NCBI GenBank assembly: GCA_047629975.1
Contig: JBLHUT010000113.1
Span: 1-10,621, forward strand
Direction of reading: 5' to 3'
DNA length: 10,621 nucleotides
Source: JBLHUT01 sp047629975
GTDB lineage: Bacteria; Pseudomonadota; Alphaproteobacteria; Rhodobacterales; Rhodobacteraceae
Shown here one piece after another: positions 7,467 through 10,621 of the stretch. Position 1 is the first letter of the stretch. Each line of letters starts with the position of its first letter. A model generated the notes under the pieces. It did not search any database. It was not told where the DNA came from and saw nothing but the letters and a program-made list of their open reading frames with translations. The position numbers and the translations under genes are program-made.

Positions 7467-7478
7467 TGAATATATTCA
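7467..7478. promoter_or_regulatory. Perfect 12-bp palindrome TGAATATATTCA upstream of soxB
   Basis: TGAATATATTCA is its own reverse complement and lies in an AT-rich patch 36 to 47 bases upstream of the soxB start, immediately beyond the soxA-soxB hairpin. The placement and symmetry suit a dimeric regulator or an internal soxB promoter. It does not fit ATTC-N8-GAAT, the pattern seen upstream of soxX. I see no convincing -35/-10 pair. The function is inference. Confidence 0.35.
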
Positions 7479-7485
7479 GGTAAAT

Positions 7486-7514
7486 AAAACCCGCACAAGT
7501 CTCCTTGTGCGGGT
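7486..7514. terminator. Strong intra-operon hairpin between soxA and soxB, bidirectional terminator-like
   Basis: ACCCGCACAAG (7489-7499) pairs perfectly with CTTGTGCGGGT (7504-7514) over 11 bp with a 4-nt loop (7500-7503). On the - strand, the sense of sox transcription, the stem is followed by TTTTATTT; on the + strand it is followed by CTTTT. It therefore has the form of an intrinsic terminator, and it starts only 7 nt downstream of the soxA stop codon. Because soxBCD lie beyond it, it would act as a partial terminator, a processing or stability element protecting the soxXYZA message, or imply a separate soxB promoter. Confidence 0.75.
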
Positions 7515-7521
7515 CTTTTGA

Positions 7522-8388
7522 TCAGTTGCGGACAGACGGTCCTTCGACCGAAAGCCCGTTGCCACGCGACGCGACATAAAGCTCAAGCGCCACGAACTCG
7601 TCAGAGCCCACCGCAAATGTCTCGGCGCGGGTATCGCGAACACAGCCCCTGAAACGCGAATGCACCGCGTTCAGCTTGGTGTTCTTCAAACGATAAACCG
7701 GAAAGCCGTTGATCTGCCCCTGTGACAGGTGATCGGCACGAATCATATTGCCATAATTATCTTCGTGGCAATTGGAGCAGGACAACTCGAGCTGGCCAGT
7801 GCGGGTGTAATAAAGCTCTTTGCCCGCTTCCCAAACCGATTGCGCCGGACCGTCAATAGCAACATTGACCGGCATTCCGCGCGATACCGAGGCGATAAGC
7901 GCCGTCATGTCCACCATGTCGCCACCAGCATATTTCCACTCTTCGGCACCCATACGGGTTGTCCGGCAGTCGTTGATCTGCATCTCGAGCGTCCGGACCT
8001 CACCAGCGGCTTCGTTCCACTTGGGATAAACCGCGCGAACGCCCTTCATGCTGGTGTCAGCATCTTCATGGCACGATGCACAAGACTTGCCCTCGCTTCC
8101 GTCAACCGCGGCCCAATCGTCAAGCGCCATATCGACACCGATCATGCCGGGGTTGTCAAAGTCGTCCATCTGCACGGCTTGGGTTTCGTCAGCACGAAAA
8201 CGCCAGCCCGAGAAAATCTCGCTGACATTTTCCATGTGCGCAGGCGCGGCTACATTTGTGATCATCTGAATTTCTTCATTCAGGATCAGGTTGTCCTCGT
8301 CCGGGTCCGCCATTGTCGGCAGAGCAAGTCCGAATGACGCTCCAAGAACCAGTATTGCGGCTGTTGTGCGCAAAGTATTTTTTGTCAT
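7522..8388 (-). CDS. soxA: SoxA, dihaem cytochrome subunit of SoxAX
   Basis: A 288-residue periplasmic cytochrome which, with SoxX, oxidatively joins thiosulfate to the SoxY cysteine. A Sec signal (1-27, cleavage near TMA/DP) is followed by haem site 1 CASCH (103-107) with a probable distal Cys141 (NDCRTTRMG), then haem site 2 CSNCH (204-208) with Cys249 in RFRGCVRDTRAE. In characterised SoxA proteins that Cys is the active-site ligand, carried as a persulfide. Both haem sites are present, so this is the dihaem form, unlike monohaem SoxA of some bacteria. The ATG at 8388 has AGGGAGGA (8396-8403) 7 nt upstream. The gap after soxZ is 27 nt. The gene ends in TGA at 7522-7524, directly followed by a terminator-like hairpin. 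Confidence 0.97.
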   Translation of the reverse strand: MTKNTLRTTAAILVLGASFGLALPTMADPDEDNLILNEEIQMITNVAAPAHMENVSEIFSGWRFRADETQAVQMDDFDNPGMIGVDMALDDWAAVDGSEGKSCASCHEDADTSMKGVRAVYPKWNEAAGEVRTLEMQINDCRTTRMGAEEWKYAGGDMVDMTALIASVSRGMPVNVAIDGPAQSVWEAGKELYYTRTGQLELSCSNCHEDNYGNMIRADHLSQGQINGFPVYRLKNTKLNAVHSRFRGCVRDTRAETFAVGSDEFVALELYVASRGNGLSVEGPSVRN

Positions 8389-8415
8389 TCCTGTTCCTCC
8401 CTAATTGGCCCGGAC

Positions 8416-8745
8416 TTATCCGGCAGTAATCGACTTCGTCGTCTCGTAGACCGAGCCGTCATCATCATACCAAGTGAACTGGAACTCACCCGAAGCAGGA
8501 ATCTTCACTTCGAATTCGAAATACGGGTTGGTCGAGATGGCCGGCTCAAGCGTGACGTCGATGACCAGATCGCCATTGAACGAGCACGTGAAGCGGTTGA
8601 TGATCGAGCGCGGAATTTTATTTCCATCGCTGTCCTTACGCTGACCGGATTCCATCTTGTGGCTGATCAGGGTCTTGATTGTGATCACCTCACCGACCGC
8701 AGCCGATTTCGGGACCTTCACGCGAGGTTTGACATTCGATGCCAT
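8416..8745 (-). CDS. soxZ: SoxZ, sulfur-carrier complex subunit
   Basis: A 109-residue protein without a signal peptide, the expected partner of SoxY. SoxZ is thought to reach the periplasm together with SoxY on the latter's Tat signal. It shows the all-beta, immunoglobulin-like SoxZ pattern: PRVKVPKSAAVGEVITIKTLISHKM opening in residues 7-31, PRSIINRF (45-52), and the aromatic C-terminal strand FQFTWYDDDG (88-97). It has full family length. The ATG at 8745 is supported by AGGAG (8755-8759) 9 nt upstream. It lies 57 nt after soxY and 27 nt before soxA, in the usual Y-Z-A order. Nothing is unusual apart from a Cys at residue 54 (RFTCSFNG), whose role cannot be judged here. Confidence 0.96.
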   Translation of the reverse strand: MASNVKPRVKVPKSAAVGEVITIKTLISHKMESGQRKDSDGNKIPRSIINRFTCSFNGDLVIDVTLEPAISTNPYFEFEVKIPASGEFQFTWYDDDGSVYETTKSITAG

Positions 8746-8802
8746 AATTTGAGTCTCCTAATTCTGGATGGGGCAGCAATCCGAGCCGGACAGCGCCCGC
8801 GC

Positions 8803-9219
8803 TTAGCCGCCGCAGCCGCCGATGGTCACTTTAACCGTTTGCGAAGCCTTCGCGAAACTGCCGTCGGGCATACGCGCCACAGCAATAAGCTCTTGCGTGC
8901 CTGCAAGCCGCATCCGGGTCGAAGCCGAATGTGACGCGGCCAGTGGGCCAAACACAAAGCTCGCAACACCGGGGGTCGGATTGCCACCAGCAAAGATCCG
9001 GATTTCTTCGGCACCGGGCGCATCGACCTCTATCGGCACCGTGTTGCCGTTTTCGGCGATTTCTGGCGCGGTCAGCGTAACACCACTGTCAGCCATAGCA
9101 GCACCGCCCGTAAAGGCAGCAATCGCATCATCCGCCGCAGCCGTCGCACGCAGCGGGATCAACGTCATAGCGGCGGCTCCAAGTCCAAGCGCCAGAGCGT
9201 CACGTCGTGTAAAGATCAT
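8803..9219 (-). CDS. soxY: SoxY, covalent sulfur-carrier protein
   Basis: A 138-residue periplasmic carrier whose C-terminal Gly-Gly-Cys-Gly-Gly (134-138) holds all pathway intermediates on Cys136. The N-terminus is a Tat signal (FTRRDALALG, then a hydrophobic run and RATAA). The start at 9219 (MIFTRR) is preferred to the in-frame ATG at 9234 because AAGGAG (9226-9231) is 6 nt upstream of 9219, and that site actually overlaps the 9234 start region; upstream of 9234 there is only a weak AAAGAG. It follows soxX by 37 nt and precedes soxZ, with which it forms the SoxYZ heterodimer. The carrier motif is intact, so the pathway should be functional. Confidence 0.96.
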   Translation of the reverse strand: MIFTRRDALALGLGAAAMTLIPLRATAAADDAIAAFTGGAAMADSGVTLTAPEIAENGNTVPIEVDAPGAEEIRIFAGGNPTPGVASFVFGPLAASHSASTRMRLAGTQELIAVARMPDGSFAKASQTVKVTIGGCGG

Positions 9220-9225
9220 TGCAAT

Positions 9226-9231
9226 CTCCTT
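9226..9231 (-). promoter_or_regulatory. soxY ribosome-binding site deciding the start
   Basis: AAGGAG on the - strand, 6 nt before the ATG at 9217-9219. It supports the MIFTRR start over the five-residue-longer alternative beginning at 9234. Confidence 0.8.
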
Positions 9232-9256
9232 CATTCTCTTTGGGGTGCGTCTCTGA

Positions 9257-9730
9257 CTACTCTTTGAGCGTCAGAAGATACGCAACAACATCTTCAACTT
9301 GCTGACCGGTGAGCAACGTCGAGAGGTCTTCCTCTTTTGATGCCTTGCCGGTGTAAGCTTTTCCGGGCCGGATATAACCGGACGTCTTGTAGAACGCGGG
9401 CATCATCGTGCCCTCGAACATCATTTTCGCATTGGCGACGATGCCGCGCAATTCCGCCTCGCTCCAGCGGTCAGCGACGCCATCAAGGGTCGGACCCACA
9501 TTGCCATGGAACGGAAAGTCCAACAGCTCTGTGACTTCGTGGCAGGCAATACAATTGCCCAAGCCACGTGTCGTCATGACCTTTTTGCCAGCTGCCGGAT
9601 CACCCGCAGCCCCCGTAAGTGACGCCGAAACCGCGCCATCATCAAAAGAAACCGATGCCGGCATTACGTCAGCCGCCATGACAGCACCAGCGCTGAGTAT
9701 GGCAAGTGTGGAAAGCAATGTGGTTTTCAT
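9257..9730 (-). CDS. soxX: SoxX, monohaem cytochrome c subunit of SoxAX
   Basis: A 157-residue periplasmic cytochrome that receives electrons from SoxA as thiosulfate is bound to SoxY. A Sec signal (about 1-20, AVMAA/DV) is followed by the haem site CIACH (60-64) and a likely Met ligand in EGTMMPAFY (M109 or M110), with GYIRPGKAYTGK (119-130) typical of the family. The ATG at 9730 is chosen because the signal peptide starts there and GGAGG (9735-9739) lies 4 nt upstream. The frame is open up to 9862, but that extension covers the AT-rich regulatory gap and has no signal peptide. It is the first gene after the regulatory gap and likely the first of a soxXYZA transcript. Confidence 0.95.
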   Translation of the reverse strand: MKTTLLSTLAILSAGAVMAADVMPASVSFDDGAVSASLTGAAGDPAAGKKVMTTRGLGNCIACHEVTELLDFPFHGNVGPTLDGVADRWSEAELRGIVANAKMMFEGTMMPAFYKTSGYIRPGKAYTGKASKEEDLSTLLTGQQVEDVVAYLLTLKE

Positions 9731-9739
9731 GCGTCCTCC

Positions 9740-9760
9740 CGAAAGTTTTGTGTTCTTTCG
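9740..9760 (-). other. Small inverted repeat abutting the soxX ribosome-binding site
   Basis: CGAAAG (9755-9760 read on the - strand) pairs with CTTTCG (9740-9745 read on the - strand) across a 9-nt A-rich loop. In the mRNA the 6-bp stem would end directly against the GGAGG of soxX. It could modulate translation or protect the 5' end. The stem is short, so chance cannot be excluded. Confidence 0.35.
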
Positions 9761-9797
9761 TATACCGTACCCTCTTGTCTGCCGCTCACGCAACAAC

Positions 9798-9817
9798 AAA
9801 TTCCTTTTTTTGAATTT
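9798..9817. promoter_or_regulatory. ATTC-N8-GAAT inverted repeat: candidate SoxR/SqrR-type operator upstream of soxX
   Basis: AAATTC (9798-9803) and GAATTT (9812-9817) are perfect 6-base inverted arms separated by exactly 8 bases (C followed by seven T). The core ATTC-N8-GAAT equals the consensus I recall for the persulfide-sensing ArsR-family repressor SqrR; the sox regulator SoxR belongs to the same family and is reported to bind the soxW-soxX region in other alphaproteobacteria. The site lies within the 128-nt soxW-soxX gap (9731-9858), about 70-90 nt upstream of the soxX start. The pattern is seen directly; the regulator is inferred, as no soxR gene is in the window. I could not settle a -35/-10 pair in this gap. 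Confidence 0.65.
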
Positions 9818-9858
9818 CTCTGCACCGCAGCACGGATAGAAAAGAGGTAATTTCGGGA

Positions 9859-10437
9859 TCAATCGGTTTTGCCGTCATTCCGTTCGGTGATGCGCCGGGC
9901 ATGGTACCGCTGAAAATCTTCTCCGCCTTCAACGAGATAGCGTTTTTCAACAACCCACGTAAAAAGGTCTAGCGTCGTTCCCCCGGAAAATGCCCCCGGC
10001 ATCATCGCAACCGCCGCCATCGGAGCGGACAACGTTTCGTCGACCTCTTCGGGCATGAAAAGCATACTCGGGGTAAACAGCAGCCCCCATTTGCGGGCCA
10101 TGCCCTTTTCAGTCAGCACCTCACCGTCGAAATCGGTCACTTCGGTGTCACCATGCAGATTTAGCTGCACCACAAAGAAGTTATCGGAAATATACGCCGA
10201 GATATCCTCGCGCGGGAAAACCTCTTTGTGCATCTTGGCACAATAGATACAACCGCGTTGCTCGAACAAAAGCACAAGCCGTTTGCCTTCGTCATTCGCC
10301 TCGGCAAGGTCTTCGCGCAGGTCTTTGAACGTATCGCGCATCCATTCCGTTTTGTGCAAACCGTCGTCGCCAAGCTGGGCGGCCCAAACGGGAAACGCAA
10401 CGAGCACGGCTGCGAACAAGGTCAATAGGCGGGTCAT
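9859..10437 (-). CDS. soxW: SoxW, periplasmic thioredoxin-like protein
   Basis: A 192-residue protein with a Sec signal (1-20, PVWAA/QL) and a thioredoxin fold. The redox motif is RGCIYCAKMH (Cys63, Cys66), and the cis-proline loop is LLFTPSMLF (Pro123). The motif lacks the usual Trp before the first Cys. SoxW is encoded next to the CcdA-like SoxV, which passes cytoplasmic electrons to it across the membrane; the pair is thought to keep periplasmic Sox proteins reduced and active. The ATG at 10437 has AAAGGA (10445-10450) 7 nt upstream and follows soxV by 30 nt. SoxW rather than the smaller regulatory thioredoxin SoxS is favoured by length and by position between soxV and soxX. Confidence 0.9.
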   Translation of the reverse strand: MTRLLTLFAAVLVAFPVWAAQLGDDGLHKTEWMRDTFKDLREDLAEANDEGKRLVLLFEQRGCIYCAKMHKEVFPREDISAYISDNFFVVQLNLHGDTEVTDFDGEVLTEKGMARKWGLLFTPSMLFMPEEVDETLSAPMAAVAMMPGAFSGGTTLDLFTWVVEKRYLVEGGEDFQRYHARRITERNDGKTD

Positions 10438-10467
10438 TCTGGTATCCTTTCAGTAAAAAACGGCCCC

Positions 10468-10621
10468 TCAGATATTTTGAAACGCGGGAAAGGCCGCAAG
10501 CATCCATTGAGCGATATAGTTAACACTGTCAGTGGCGATCAAAGCAGCAAAGAGCAGCAGCAAGAGGCCCATCGCCTTTTCAACAAGCGGCAGATGACGC
10601 CGGAAGCGTGCCGCAAACCGC
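10468..10621 (-). CDS. soxV: SoxV (CcdA-type membrane protein), C-terminal end only
   Basis: A frame runs in from the right edge on the - strand and stops at TGA (10468-10470), giving the last 50 residues; the 5' end lies outside the window. The visible part has a basic stretch (RFRRHLP), a transmembrane helix rich in Leu and Ala (MGLLLLLFAALIA) and the tail NYIAQWMLAAFPAFQNI, which fits the last membrane helix of the CcdA/DsbD-like family. SoxV moves electrons from cytoplasmic thioredoxin to periplasmic SoxW. Identity rests on this tail and on its place directly upstream of soxW. The fragment is too short for the ORF to be called on length alone. Confidence 0.8.
   Translation of the reverse strand, partial: RFAARFRRHLPLVEKAMGLLLLLFAALIATDSVNYIAQWMLAAFPAFQNI

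Noticed and set aside
6592..7521. 309-codon + strand frame opposite soxB and the soxA-soxB gap
   Set aside because: It is a shadow of soxB, runs across the hairpin region, and has no motif or start signal.
9731..9862. Longer N-terminus for SoxX starting at 9862
   Set aside because: It would cover the operator-like repeat and the ribosome-binding site, and place 44 residues before the signal peptide.

Overview
The window is a chromosomal segment of a GC-rich alphaproteobacterium, most probably a member of the Rhodobacterales (Roseobacter/Paracoccus-type). That assignment rests on the gene content and order of a Kelly-Friedrich sulfur-oxidation (sox) cluster and on the fused carnitine dehydrogenase-thioesterase. 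It is inference; no rRNA or other phylogenetic marker is present.

Left part, + strand (1-1863): the end of a catabolic operon. A 5'-truncated short-chain dehydrogenase (1-468) is followed 9 nt later by a two-domain protein (478-1863). Its N-terminal half is an L-carnitine 3-dehydrogenase and its C-terminal half a hot-dog thioesterase of the kind expected to hydrolyse betainyl-CoA. This points to conversion of carnitine to glycine betaine, with the cleavage enzyme presumably outside the window.

Boundary (1864-3443): a secreted SoxH-like metallo-beta-lactamase-fold protein (1916-2866, +) converges, 36 nt apart, on a small secreted DUF302-like protein (2903-3352, -). The latter sits just downstream of the sox genes, where other clusters often carry soxE/soxF.

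Main part, - strand (3444-10621): the sox operon, transcribed right to left in the order soxV (C-terminal end only), soxW, soxX, soxY, soxZ, soxA, soxB, soxC, soxD. All but soxV are complete. SoxV (membrane thiol-disulfide transporter) and SoxW (periplasmic thioredoxin) supply reductant. SoxXA (c-type haem) attaches thiosulfate sulfur to the C-terminal cysteine of SoxY in the SoxYZ carrier. SoxB hydrolyses off sulfate, and SoxCD (molybdenum enzyme plus dihaem cytochrome) oxidises the remaining sulfane. SoxY, SoxB and SoxC carry twin-arginine signals; SoxA, X, D and W carry Sec-type signals.

Regulatory structure: an exact ATTC-N8-GAAT inverted repeat lies upstream of soxX, matching the consensus I recall for persulfide-responsive ArsR-type repressors (SqrR; SoxR is a relative). 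A one-mismatch version precedes soxH. A strong hairpin with U-rich flanks on both strands sits between soxA and soxB inside the operon, next to a 12-bp perfect palindrome. No gene-free stretch exceeds 300 bases; the largest gap is soxW-soxX (128 nt). I see no RNA genes, insertion sequences or CRISPR. The content is largely a known system; the points of interest are the degenerate metal site in the SoxH-like protein, the DUF302-like protein, and the regulatory elements.
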